Shown: positions 1 to 14,153 of the stretch, one piece after another | How the letters are laid out: every line of letters begins with the position of its first letter | How positions within the stretch are numbered: position 1 is the stretch's first letter | DNA from: Ciona savignyi | Taxonomy: Eukaryota > Chordata > Ascidiacea > Phlebobranchia > Cionidae | NCBI GenBank assembly: GCA_000149265.1 | Contig: CH003211.1 | Coordinates: 651,057-715,056, forward strand | Reading direction: 5' to 3' | DNA length: 64,000 nt | The notes under the pieces: model-generated | Database searches by the model: none | The model's input: only the letters and a program-made list of their open reading frames with translations | What the model was told of the DNA's origin: nothing | Translations under genes and position numbers: made by a program

Positions 1-22
1 CAACCTATTTTTGGGATTCCAG

Positions 23-1776
23 GATGCGCAATGAGTGGTTTGATTGCCGATTCCAAAACCATGATCGATCGTGCCAGAGTAGAAGCACAGGTTATTTAAA
101 TTTATTGGTATTTTAGGTGTAAATAGATATAATTTGAAGTTTGTCATTATTTGCTAAGAAATACTCATAATTAACCATTAATTTGTCTTAAAGTGCTTAA
201 AATTTTTGGATTGTAATTTTACCACAATTTGGGATTTATTGCAGTATGTGGCTCTATTGAAAAAGTGCTTTGTATTATCCAGTGGCAAAAATATGTCATC
301 ATATTGCTGTGTAATTATAGCTTAATGTGTTCACAGAATCATTGGTTTACATTTGATGAGAAAATGACCGTACAAAGCATCACAAAAGCTGTTTCAAATC
401 TTGCTCTTCAGTTTGGGGAAGAAGACTCAGAGCCTGGAGCAATGGTGAGAATCAATTGCATGCTAGAGGAAGTTTAATATAACATGTTTGGTGAAGATAG
501 AATTGTACCATTACCATACTCGGTGAAGAATTATTCACAATACCGTGTCATTTTAACCTTATATGTCCCAAATCTGACATTTCCAATTCTTGACATTTTT
601 TATCTTTTTTTTTTATATTACCCATATTTGGGGTTAAAAATTGTAATGTTGTTTATTCAGTCAAACTTGCTTAACAAACAGAGTCGTCCATTTGGCGTTG
701 CCCTATTGTTTGCTGGTTATGATGAAGGTTTGGGCCCACAACTCTATCACTTGGACCCATCAGGTACCTATGTGAGCTGCAGTGCTAAAGCTATCGGTTC
801 TGCTTCCGAAGGTGCTCAAACCTCACTAGAAGAACAATATCATAAAGTAAGCTAATTTGTAGGTTGTGTTTATTAAATGCATATCTGAGGGTTAAAATGT
901 GAATAATTCTGATTGATTTCAATTGGCATCCATGTAGAAGATTACCTGCCACATGTTACTTGTGCAGATATAAATAAAAGTTAAAATATGCATGATAAAT
1001 TATAAAGATAATTAAAAGAAAATCATGTTTCCATATTTTAATCACATTTGGTAGTGATTATACTATCAAAAATTAAAATTTTTAGTTACTCTGCTGTAAT
1101 AACTTTTAAAGTATTTATTTTAGTTTTTTTCTATTAAAAAACACCCCTTTTCCCCGATGAAGTCAATGTGTGGAAAGAAAACATTATTTAAAAAAAGAAG
1201 AGATATATGCAAATAACCGTGCTTAGGATATTCATCTCATCTTTATCCCCATGAATGGGAAAACCAAGGGGGTTATCACACGGGCAATCGTCAGATCTTC
1301 TCGCGCCCATCGTCGGGTTACCAGAGCTATTGCAGTGTGTTGTATATGATAGACACGTTCCTTCAATTTGGTAGAACCCATTAATCCGCTGAGTTCAGGC
1401 AATGTCCGTAAAGTGCCTTGCCCAAGGACACAACCGACTAGGTAGCGTCCAGTTTCGCACCTGCAACCTATCGATTGAAAGGCGACGCACTTAACCGCTA
1501 GACCAACGGACCGTGCTTGCTACTGCTGGATGGTAGAATGTGTAATACTAGTGTTTTTTCCACAATGGCAGTAGATTATCGTCGGTTTGCATAATGTTTA
1601 TTGTATTTTAGTCAATGACGGTCGCAGAAGCAACCAAGTCCGTCCTAGGAATCCTGAAACAAGTTATGGAAGAGAAACTGACCTCCACTAACGTCGAGGT
1701 AGCATCGGTTACCAACGATAAAAAATTTCACGTTTTTACAAAAGAGGAAGTGGAAAACGCCATCAAGGATTTGTAA
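23..1776 (+). CDS. PSMA5: Proteasome subunit alpha type-5, 3' part
   Basis: Alpha-ring subunit of the 20S proteasome, in cytosol and nucleus. The gene enters from the left edge, so the N-terminal third is missing. Four exons are visible: 23-90, 337-444, 682-846 and 1612-1776, all with GT donors and AG acceptors; they join in frame to about 168 codons and stop at TAA. The protein reads through [87 protein letters not shown] and [10 protein letters not shown]. These are alpha-5 family signatures, almost identical to the vertebrate protein. The C-terminus ends IKDL, as is usual. Intron 3 (847-1611) holds a complete SINE. Identity is very secure; only the missing 5' exons are unknown. Confidence 0.96.
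1225..1509 (-). repeat. tRNA-derived SINE, complete copy with target duplication
   Basis: Complete copy in a PSMA5 intron, reading on the minus strand. The tRNA-like head (box A near TGGTCTAGCGGTTAAGTGCG, box B near GGTTGCAGGTGCGAAACTGG) is at the right end. The tail with GGGGATAAAGATGAATATCC is at the left. The 9-bp sequence ACCGTGCTT lies at 1216-1224 and again at 1510-1518, as expected for a target-site duplication made by retroposition. It serves as the reference copy for the other family members in this window. Confidence 0.88.
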
Positions 1777-2216
1777 ATGAATGAAATCTTGACGGAAAAT
1801 TCCATTTCAAGAACTCCGTATTTGAACATTTTCAAAGATTAGAATTTTCAAAATGGAAAAATTCTGACTTTACTTTAAAATGTTACAGCTTTGCCTTACA
1901 TCATTAAAACTAACAAGTTCAAACTATTTTTAAATACCCGTTATGGTCTGTTTAAAAAAATACTGATAAAAAATCACACTGTTACAGTTGTTAATATATT
2001 TAATCAAAATTAAAATCCGATATTGGATTTTTGAGATTTTGCATATTAAGGAATACTATCACATAACGCGTTCGTTCCAAAGTAGTTTTTTCATTAAAAA
2101 CGTCCAAGACTATATCCTAATAAGTACATTACCTTAAGTTATTTACACATGTTTCGAATTATAAACTGGTAAAAATAATTACTTAATTATATAATTTGAT
2201 ATTTAGGCAAATTAGA

Positions 2217-2225
2217 ATGGCATAA
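2217..2225 (+). promoter_or_regulatory. Two-codon uORF overlapping the RWDD3 start
   Basis: The sequence ATGGCATAATG gives a Met-Ala-stop uORF whose TAA shares its last base with the ATG of the main frame. A polypyrimidine-AG acceptor ends at 2206, so this uORF would remain in a leader beginning at 2207. A ribosome finishing the uORF would be placed directly on the main ATG. That such overlaps allow reinitiation is known in general; use here is inference. Confidence 0.45.
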
Positions 2226-2965
2226 TGAATGATTCTGTAACGAACGAATTAAGTTCAGTTCAAGCTGTGTATTGCAAAGACGGGGAATTCACCCTTCACG
2301 AAAGTTCGCCTATTAGTTTCACGATATTTCAACCCGAAAATCGGCTGAAGTTTTGCTGCGCTCTGACTCAGAGCTACCCACGTGAGCCTCCAACCGTACA
2401 ACTCCTGTGTCCAGTCATAAGCAGATCGGAACATGAACAACTTAATAAAGAACTCCAGCGAAGCATGGAAACAAGTAACACGTTAGGAGAACCTATGCTT
2501 TACTACGTTATTTCCTGGGTGACGGAAAAATACAGAGCAATTCCAAACTCTTCCATTGAAGTAAAATCTTCCAATTTGAATATACGATCCTCCATGTTGA
2601 TACAATTGGATCACATGAGAACGAAGTCAAAATACGTTAAAATACTCGAAAAATGGGCATCCGAGTTGAATATAACCGGCTTTGTCTCGTTTTTGGGTCG
2701 ATTGATTTACATAGGCGTGCATGGTCATCGAGACGACTTACAGGAATTTGTGCTTCGGCTCAAAACACAGAAAGTTGATATCGATAGTAAAGGACACCCC
2801 TGCAAGGAAAAAATGATGAACGTGTTGTGCCAAGTTGTTACCCAATCTACCATTACGTCATTTGAAGCGGTAAATTTAAAAACTGGTACACAACTTCGAA
2901 AGATGTTTTCTGAACTCGGTTTAGATGATATGTTTGAGGAATTTGTACCGTCGATATATCATTAA
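2225..2965 (+). CDS. RWDD3: RWD domain-containing protein 3 (RSUME-like)
   Basis: Single-exon gene of 246 codons. The N-terminal half (about residues 1-105) is an RWD domain, with the usual SYPREPP segment around residue 60 and the acidic, hydrophobic pattern of RWD proteins. The C-terminal half holds LDHMRTKSKYVKILEKWASEL, which closely matches vertebrate RWDD3 (LDHMRAKTKYVKIVEKWAS), followed by DIDSKGHPCKEKMMNVL, also an RWDD3 signature. RWDD3/RSUME is known in mammals to enhance SUMO conjugation through Ubc9. Length is close to the human protein (267 aa). The ATG at 2225 is preceded by a two-codon uORF and by a splice acceptor at 2205-2206. The gene is on the same strand as PSMA5, 448 bp downstream. 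Orthology is strong; SUMO function is inferred from the family. Confidence 0.88.
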   Translation: MNDSVTNELSSVQAVYCKDGEFTLHESSPISFTIFQPENRLKFCCALTQSYPREPPTVQLLCPVISRSEHEQLNKELQRSMETSNTLGEPMLYYVISWVTEKYRAIPNSSIEVKSSNLNIRSSMLIQLDHMRTKSKYVKILEKWASELNITGFVSFLGRLIYIGVHGHRDDLQEFVLRLKTQKVDIDSKGHPCKEKMMNVLCQVVTQSTITSFEAVNLKTGTQLRKMFSELGLDDMFEEFVPSIYH

Positions 2966-3742
2966 AGTGTACATGGATAGCAAGTGTGGTTGATATAGAT
3001 GTTGTATTAAAAATTAAAGAAAAAGAGCCAAAATTTTAATTTTCCACTAAATTAAAACTCGATATGAGGAGGTGATCTATTGAAATATGACTAAATATAC
3101 CACTGCAAAACCTTTATGAAAAATTGGAAAACGGGAAAAATATGGCAAAAGGACAGTCGTGGTAACACTTTTATAACCCAATCAATTATTTACTTTTGGT
3201 AAACTTAGACGTGGCGCCAAAACGAACGTATAAAAAATATATAATACAGGAAAAACAAATATTTATATCAAAATTATTACACTAAGCCTCAAAAGAAAGT
3301 TTGCTTTAAAGCCACTCGTACAATGAGGGAGTCGGCTTTAAAAGAAGGATGACCGGGAAAGTGTTGACAACAGTAAAAATGAAATTCCAGTAAAAAGTTT
3401 TATACTGGTTAGATAGATAACTGGTTTACGTGGGATTAAGTTTATGGGGTATATTCGGTAGGGATAAGCATAATTATTTTATCATATCCTATTTTAGACA
3501 CGTTTAAAAATTGGACTAAATATTGCTTACCGGTCCGAGGATATCTAAAAATGCTGTAAAACGTTTTTACATATTTTAGTTTGCCGAGATTTTAATTGGG
3601 GCTTTAAAAAAATTAAAGGTTAGGGCAAAATGTCAATGTCAAACCATTACTAAATCGCGCATTATTACCCATTTGGATTGCCCAAAAACACAAAGTGTTA
3701 CGCAAGAACATGAAACTTTATTCCATTAAAGTAGATCAATTC

Positions 3743-3802
3743 AATCGGAGATATATAAACAAGAGATATTAACAAGAGTCTCGTGTTTGTATATCTCCGA
3801 TT
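3743..3802. repeat. Imperfect inverted repeat (hairpin)
   Basis: Arms 3743-3766 and 3779-3802 are 24 nt each, match at 22 of 24 positions and are separated by 12 nt. The core is ATCGGAGATATATAAACAAG against its complement. A third partial copy of the inner arm (TCTCTTGTTTATAC) lies at about 3845-3858. No TSD or TIR family was recognised. Confidence 0.7.
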
Positions 3803-3890
3803 CAACCGCAAACTCCCGCATAAAAACATCTTGCTTTAAATTCGGTCTCTTGTTTATACTTCACGGAAGAGTGACGCCGGGTGATATTAA

Positions 3891-3910
3891 CCAATCACGT
3901 GCGGCCAAAT
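3891..3910 (+). promoter_or_regulatory. CCAAT plus CACGTG cluster upstream of MANF
   Basis: CCAATCACGTG is followed by a second CCAAA box about 570 bp before the MANF start. MANF is ER-stress induced in animals through ERSE-type elements that pair CCAAT with a CACG core. The spacing here is not the canonical ERSE or ERSE-II spacing, so this is only a candidate. Confidence 0.25.
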
Positions 3911-4470
3911 ATCCAAGCTAAAGCAACGTAGCTCTTTGAGTAACATGTAGTTAACACAGCTTAGTCAAACGTCGGAATTTCACAGAATTTCAGACTCGGA
4001 TTAATTTTGTTCGATATGCATAATGTTTATATTTCGGTAAACGCAAATCTTTAACACCGTCTGATTACAGATGTGGAATTTTCAGGTTTTATCTAGTAAA
4101 ACGCAATCGCCCAATAACTTAGTGTCCTCTGAGTTTACAGAGTTATATTAAGTTTTTTTTTACATTATTGAGATGTTCTTTTAGTTTTAGTACAACCACT
4201 CGGCCCAGACGACCTCCGATAAGTACTTTGTCCATCACGACTAAATACCTAGTGACCAGCCGAACTATATTCATTTAGAAATAGTGTACCGTGACCATAA
4301 GCTATATTAGTAAACTAAACAAAATTAAAAATGTTTTTTTTCTTGTGCTAAAATGACTTGATAAATTGTTTACCATTACCCTTAAAATTACAGAATTTAA
4401 AACTTAGGGTACGTGTACACCTAACCAAAAGAAGAAACCTACAAAACTGGTTTTTGTCCATTACAAAATA

Positions 4471-5914
4471 ATGGCCAACTTTTATTCAAATATATATTAT
4501 ATGTTTGCCGTATTCCTTTGTTTGGTCTTCATCAGTATTGTCAACGTTAAGGCAGATGATTGTGAAGGTAATTTTACAGCAAATTTAGCTTATTAAATAA
4601 GTACCGTTTGTCTGTTCTGATCCGTTAATACAAGTTTGATTAACCCCATGTTGTATACACTAATGGAAAAGTTAATTTGTTTTGGTGTCTTATCTTTCAA
4701 TAAAAATCACAACTTCAGGATATCAATTTTGATGGGAATGAGAAAATGCATTACAGTTATCACAGAATCATTTGTCTGTTTACCTCGAAGTCACTGTACA
4801 ATAGAATTGGCAAAAATACCTTTATGTCAGATCTACTGTTTTAATTAGTCCGATGGGTTAGTCTGGTGGTTTAGTACGTAGACTTTCAGCCGAAGGGTTG
4901 CAGGTACGCAACTGGCCGCTAGCTAGTTGGTTGTGTTCTTGGGAAAGGCACTAAATGGACATTGTCTGAACCCAGTAGATTAATGCAATAGCTCCGGTTA
5001 CCCAAGCGCGATGTAATCTGACGATTGCCCGTGTGATAACCCCCTTGGTTTTCCCATTCACTGGGATAAACATGTATATCCTATCCTAATTACTGACTGG
5101 TTAATAATTATGTCCAAATGTTTTTTTAGTCTGCATAAAGTTTTTGACAAGATTTGAAAACACACTGAAGACTGAGGGTATTGAGAAAGAAAAAGATATC
5201 CAGTTAAAACTCAAAGAGGTTTGCCGCAAAGCTAAAGGAAAAGACAATCGATTTGTAAGTATGCATGATTATTATTCATATCCTTTTGGTAACTCAAATT
5301 CCCATGACAATATCTTGCTTAAAAATATGATAATGTACATGTTTTTCTTTTTTAACCATTTGATAGGTCTGAACTATTTTTGCTTACCACAAAGTTCATA
5401 ATAAATAATATTAATAGTATTTACTTCTATCAGTGTTATTACATTGGGGGTACGGATGATGCAGCAACTGGATTGCTACAGCAAGTGACGAAACCGATGA
5501 GCTTTCATATGCCCATTGAAAAAATCTGTGAAAAACTTAAAAAGCAAGACAGCCAGATTTGCGAACTACGATATGGTTAGTTAATTTTTTTTGTTTTATG
5601 ATCCTACAAGATTTTTTGGGTTGAATGTTTATGATAAAAGAATAGATTTTTTATTATTTTCACAGGAAATTTAAATATAGTTGTGCCAACAAACCCTAAA
5701 AACAGGAGTTAAATTAAAAAAAAAACAATTTTTCCCACTTTTTCCAGAAAAAGAAATCGATTGGAAAAATGTGAATTTGGATAAAATGCGTGTCAAACAG
5801 TTAAAGAAAATTCTTATGAACTGGGGTGAGGAATGCAAAGGGTGTTTAGAAAAACCAGAATTTGTAAGAAGAGTCAAAGAATTGATGCCGCAATATGTGC
5901 GGGATGAATTGTAA
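4471..5914 (+). CDS. MANF: Mesencephalic astrocyte-derived neurotrophic factor (MANF/CDNF)
   Basis: ER-resident, secretable stress-protective factor. Four exons (4471-4567, 5130-5254, 5434-5575, 5748-5914) join with phases 1, 0 and 1 into 176 aa, near the usual 180. Residues 1-28 form a signal peptide (hydrophobic core [14 protein letters not shown]). The N-terminal saposin-like domain follows: [55 protein letters not shown]. The C-terminal SAP-like domain has [20 protein letters not shown] with the conserved CKGC (CXXC) motif. The protein ends RDEL, a KDEL-type ER retention signal; human MANF ends RTDL. Intron 1 contains a SINE (4850-5088). AATAAA lies at 6014-6019. Identity is very secure. 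Confidence 0.96.
4850..5088 (+). repeat. tRNA-derived SINE copy in MANF intron 1
   Basis: Sense copy beginning at the tRNA-like head (GGTTAGTCTGGTGGTTTAGT), running through TTGTGTTCTTGGGAAAGGCAC, CCAGTAGATTAATG and CCCCCTTGGTTTTCCCATTC, and ending GATAAACATGTATATCCTATCC. It is slightly shorter than the 1225-1509 copy. Confidence 0.82.
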
Positions 5915-6013
5915 ATTGACTTGCAAATATTTTTACTTACCTTTCTTGCGTATTAAACGCATTCTTAGGCAAATTTATTTGAAGTTTGTACCATTGCAGT
6001 GCATTAAAACAAC

Positions 6014-6019
6014 AATAAA
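6014..6019 (+). terminator. Poly(A) signal of MANF
   Basis: AATAAA 100 nt after the MANF stop codon, in AT-rich sequence; a plausible polyadenylation hexamer. Confidence 0.5.
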
Positions 6020-6526
6020 TGTAATTTTCAATGCAGTAAATCATCTTCACAAATTTGGAATTTTATAACATTCCAAAATTCATAAATGTTTGATCAGCAT
6101 TCGAAACAAATTAAGCTACTGTATCACCACCGTATATTTGATGTTTTCGCCGCTTTGTTTTGTCCGTAACTGCACAATATAGTAATAGAAACTGTTAATA
6201 TAGTTTTATATGGATGCCACCTTAATAAGTATTATTTTAAATCCAGTTAAAGTATTGTAAGATCCTATGTTTTTGTTAGTAATTTTATTTAGTATAAGTA
6301 AACTCAAGTCGAGTCTTGTTATTTATGGGTTTCTTTTGAGTCCCTTCAAAACGAAGATGTTTTTTATTGATTTTACTTTTGTCTGGTCGCCAGGTCATTG
6401 GTAAGAACAGGTTATTAAACCAGGTTTAAATTTTAATAATCCTCACTGGGGATATGTCAGTTTTCTTTAGTCTTAAATCTTATTTAACTACGAACAGAAC
6501 AGATGCTTGCGCAATACCCTTTAACA

Positions 6527-6932
6527 CAGTGGTTCCCAACCTTTTTGTCTCGGTGACCACCCTAAATTTTTTCGCAGATTTCGTGACCCACACTTGTATA
6601 AGCACAAACTTGCATTTATTAACAAATCAGTGTGATGTTGACCTTGTAGGTCTGCAGCTAAACGTGTACGATGCGTCCCTCGACTATTTTTACCAATTTC
6701 AAGCTATTGGACGTTTACAGTCATGTGGTCATGATTTATGACATTACAGTGGACCACGCATACTGATGCAATGATATTGTGGTACAAGCAATTCGAATGA
6801 AATGAATGATAAATGACAGTTCAATGAAAAATTATAAACAGGATAACATACTTCTAGCGTACCGGTACCCAGTCCAACTGACATTCACTTTTCTTACATT
6901 AGCAACAGTTTCCCCCAGGTTGGGAACCACCG
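6527..6932. mobile_element. hAT-type MITE with 8-bp target duplication
   Basis: Non-autonomous 406-bp element. The left end is CAGTGGTTCCCAACCT; the right end is its complement with one mismatch (AGGTTGGGAACCACCG). An exact 8-bp duplication CTTTAACA flanks it at 6519-6526 and 6933-6940. These ends and the 8-bp TSD are typical of hAT transposons. The short frames inside (such as 6454-6741) have no transposase similarity. Confidence 0.92.
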
Positions 6933-7044
6933 CTTTAACACCTTTTCTGGAAATCCATAATTAAAACCCGCTGAAACTAGTGATCAGTGTTACTTGCACT
7001 CCATATTAAAGTAATGGAGTTGAATCTCATGAAGCTGTTGGCTA

Positions 7045-7337
7045 ATAGGATAGGATATTCCTGTTTATCCCTGTGAATGGGAAAACCAAGGGAGTTATAA
7101 ATCGGGAAATCGTCAGATCACCTCGCGCCCACCGTCGGGTTACCGGAGCTATTGCAGTGTGTTGTGTATGATGGACAAGTTTCTTCAATTTGGTAGAACC
7201 CTTTAATCCGCTGGGTTCAGTCAATATCCGTAAAGTGCCTTGCCCAAGGACACAACCGACTAGCTAGCAGGAACAGTTTCGCCCCTGTAACCCTTCGATT
7301 GAAAGGCGACGCACTTAACCGTCAGACTAACGGGCCG
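7045..7337 (-). repeat. tRNA-derived SINE copy
   Basis: Full-length minus-strand copy: tail (GGATATTCCTGTTTATCCC) at the left and tRNA-like head (complement of GCACTTAACCGTCAGACTAACGGGCC) at the right. Chance open frames inside it are not genes. Confidence 0.85.
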
Positions 7338-8210
7338 GACATATATAATATGAGCATTGGCGGCAAATTCTGGGTAAATCATGTTAGGGTCGATTTTTGG
7401 GATAGGGTATTTATGTTTTATCCAAGTCAAATGAGATAGCGCTAGAGAATCACAATTTTCAGATTAGTTAATGAAGGCGTTATCTGGTGACCGCCAGGTA
7501 ACCTCACACCCACGCTTAAGTTGCTGTAGAATGACATAACTGACAAGCTAGCTCCAGTTGCGAACTTTCAATCCTTAAGCTAACTGGCGACATTAACCTA
7601 CCAACCTATGTGATCGGAAGTTTGGTGACCGCGTCCGTAATATTTATTATTCACATCCGTTTTGATGAGATGTTTTAACAACTGTTCGTTTTGGCGTCTT
7701 TCCCTGTTTCTGTAGTATAATTTGTTTCATTTCCTATTATTTAATACCAAGGCAAAATAAAAAACTTAACTTTTTTGTTATAAAATCATGTTAATTACGA
7801 CTGATTAGTCTGGTGAATTATTCCGTCGCCAAGGAAATAACACCTATAAAGTTTTAATTCAAGGAAATAACAAATTCCACGTGGACCGACATTTTCGCTA
7901 CAGCGAGAAGTCCCCACCGTTGTAAGTTGCTAAGTGACCTTTTTTGAAATAATATGATGACGAAAATAAGCTCTATACTTTTGGGGAAACACAAAAGAGA
8001 GTAGCAAATATCTCTTAGATTAGCTCTTTATTTTAACAAAAGTATTAAATTGAAATAGCCGTCCTGAGACAGGACTCACTATAATGGGGAATTCCCTTCG
8101 GTACAACTGGGATAGAAGTTAATTAACTTTAGCAACGATAACGCTAGGCTAAATTGAACCGAGGTCTAAATTGAATTTATCAATAATACTTTCCTAGTTT
8201 AAAGCTAAAT

Positions 8211-11799
<3,589 letters not shown>

Positions 11800-13607
11800 C
11801 AATGTAGCGAGCAGACATTGTAGTTTATATATTTCTTCACTAACTTAATAATCTTATTATTGTAGTCAACAACTAATTTCTTTTCTTAACATATTCGTGT
11901 AGTAAATTTATATTTATATAGCGTACTATTGCACTACTGCAAAACAACATGTAACCATTGCCATGTTGTATATCTACTGTCTATTTTATTTACTACACCA
12001 CTGGATGACATATACCGTCTTTGTACCAAATATTTGTTTTAAAACTACTTACCAATAAAAATTTCCCCACTGCCACATGTATTGACTTAAATGCTACATC
12101 ACGGATCCATGATAGCTTTAGCGCGCTGGTGTTAGAGGCCTTCAAATGCCGAAATTCTGATCCGAGGCTATCATGTACCCGCCCATTCTATTGTAACAAC
12201 TGCCACATGTGACAATTGTGTAGTTTTTAAGGTTAACCTGACCATGGCAATGGCAAACTTGGACATAACCACAATCTTGTGTATTATTAAAGATGGTTTA
12301 GTATGTCTCGACCCAAAACTGTCCAGTTTTGTGCCACTATTCAACTTTTGTAACACCAAAAAGTTTTTTATACAAAAGTGATAATTTACCAAAATAATTT
12401 AAAAAATGTCTTGTTTGATTAGAAAACTAACTGCATAAAAACAAGAGCTATAAAGGTTTCTCATTTTGATAAATATATGTAGTTATTTAATATTATATAT
12501 TTTTCTGCCAAAAATGGTGATGAATTTAATAAGAGTTACTTGAATCTGAAATGTATAAATAGTAAATCTATTCACTTGGATTCACCTGCTTAAAAAATAA
12601 TTTTGGTACTGGGATTGGTTTTAAAAGTTTTTTTTTTGCAATTTAAGTTGGCTAAACTGCTTTTGTCCTGCAATACTTACTAATAGAGGGGGTGAAAAAC
12701 GCGTAGGAGAGACATTATAACACATTTGGTGAAGCAACCATACTAATTAGCAACCTATTTTTGATGCCAACTATGATGTGCAGTTGGCGCATCTGTGTCT
12801 GTGGGTATAGGATAATCTGTTGCACAGCATGAATGTCATTCTTATAAAAATGATAATTTTTTAAGTTTTAGTTCTAGAGTAATTGTTTTCAACAGGTGCT
12901 GCACAGTAATGGTGATAACAAATAATTGAAACTTTGTTTTATCTAATTTAATATCAAATCGATGCAGTCATTTTCATAATTTCTTGCATTTGTTTTTATT
13001 TATCATAATTGAGATCATTTAGTTTCTTTGTAACTTGAAATACATTTTAACTTCGCTATTTAGTATTCATGTGTATGTAACAAGTTTTTAGGAGATACAA
13101 GCAAATTGTCAAGCATATTTCTCAACCAGTTAGCAGTATTTGTTTTTCAGAAAGAATAGTAGGCATATGGTGTCTAGATTTAAATCGCTTTGCAAGCAAA
13201 TAACAAAAGACCATAATATATGGATTGAATCATTTATATACATTAGTCTTGCACACAATAAAACCTGGATTCACAGGACCCCTTAATAAAACGTTTGACA
13301 ATAAGCCTTATCTAGAAAAATTTCTTGCAAATTAATATTTGTTAAACACTAGTTTTGCACAAATTTATTTAAGCGCATTATACAGTATCATTGCTGAGTA
13401 AACTTTAATTTGAATTTTTATTGCGTAACAAAATTATGAATAATGTTAGAATATAACTAATATGGAAGTTTCGTATATTTACTATAACCAGTTTGGAACT
13501 TTATTTCAAGACTTTTTGAAGTTTTTAAACGCAAAACACATAACAGAAACATTGGCATTAATTTTTTTGTTATATCTTTTTAATAAAATAAAAGGTTTGA
13601 AATTGGT
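11800..13607. other. SLC35E3 3' flank and spacer to COX4
   Basis: AT-rich, with no exon I can support. The left part should be the SLC35E3 3' UTR. COX4 ends at the right edge in convergent orientation. Short open frames (such as 12171-12392 and 13462-13650) have no recognisable features. Confidence 0.55.
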
Positions 13608-14153
13608 TTATTTCCATCGGTTGTTGGCAAAATCCCACTGTGAAGAATAACCAGTGAGGTCGCCATCGTGGGCCTGGATCTGCCTCTTGATGCTTGCTTT
13701 TACCCATTCTGGGTCCATAACTGTGTGGACGTAAGGAGGGTTGATGTATAAATGGATAAACAGGTGCAAAACCAGAGAGAAACTGAGTAGGAGGCCGACA
13801 GTTCCCAAAACTGATTTCCAGTCATCCTGTTCTCTGCACATATCAGCCATCGACATCCCAAAGTAACAGTTGTAGAGATCCATTTGCTCCTCAACTGATA
13901 AATTCTTCCAGTCACCAAGCTCCATGTCTTTTAGAACAGCAAGATCTCCGGTGTATGTCAACATGCGCGGCTTGTCAGGAATTGGATTTGTCAAGCTTTC
14001 ATGAAAAACTCTGTTCAGATTTGGGTCAAGGTCTTCTTCCATCTGAACTGGTCCACCCATGCCTATAACAAGGCTTGGGCGAATTTTGCTAACATGAAAG
14101 CTTCTGTGAGCTACTACTCTATGAAGGGCAACTCTGAGCAAACTGGAAGCCAT
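13608..14153 (-). CDS. COX4: Cytochrome c oxidase subunit 4, mitochondrial
   Basis: Nuclear-encoded subunit of respiratory complex IV in the mitochondrial inner membrane. Single exon of 181 codons (mammalian COX4I1 is 169). Residues 1-25 are a basic, Arg/His-rich targeting presequence (MASSLLRVALHRVVAHRSFH). The mature part has GDWKNLSVEEQMDLYNCYF (compare SWSSLSMDEKVELYRIKF in mammals), DDWKSVLG, one transmembrane helix (about residues 120-140, TVGLLLSFSLVLHLFIHLYI), then DPEWVKASIKRQI and SSQWDFANNRWK, matching the COX4 C-terminus. The ATG at 14153 sits 12 nt after an acceptor-like ACTTTTAG on this strand. AATAAA overlaps the stop codon (13607-13612), unusually early for a poly(A) signal. 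The gene is convergent with SLC35E3. Identity is secure. Confidence 0.92.
   Translation of the reverse strand: MASSLLRVALHRVVAHRSFHVSKIRPSLVIGMGGPVQMEEDLDPNLNRVFHESLTNPIPDKPRMLTYTGDLAVLKDMELGDWKNLSVEEQMDLYNCYFGMSMADMCREQDDWKSVLGTVGLLLSFSLVLHLFIHLYINPPYVHTVMDPEWVKASIKRQIQAHDGDLTGYSSQWDFANNRWK

Larger units (their letters stand above)
2966..4470. other. Spacer between RWDD3 and MANF
   Basis: No convincing coding exon is seen. It contains an imperfect inverted repeat at 3743-3802 and a CCAAT/CACGTG cluster at 3891-3910. The left end must hold the RWDD3 3' UTR and the right end the MANF promoter and leader. Confidence 0.6.
5915..8210. other. Spacer between MANF and SLC35E3
   Basis: Holds the MANF 3' UTR, the hAT MITE (6527-6932) and a SINE (7045-7337). 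From 7338 to 8210 I see no gene. The last part is the SLC35E3 promoter and leader, with an acceptor-like TTCCTAG ending at 8197. Confidence 0.6.

Noticed and set aside
1440..1515. Possible tRNA gene from box A and B motifs
   Set aside because: These are the heads of SINE copies; the cloverleaf is not intact and the same sequence recurs many times.
6454..6741. 95-codon frame
   Set aside because: Spans the left end of the hAT MITE; no transposase or other similarity.
8072..8094. Sequence resembling a phage T7 promoter (GGACTCACTATAATGGGG)
   Set aside because: Misses key positions and has no vector flanks; taken as chance similarity in an animal promoter region.
13462..13650. 62-codon frame overlapping the COX4 end
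   Set aside because: Low-complexity Phe/Leu/Lys sequence antisense to the COX4 3' end without features.
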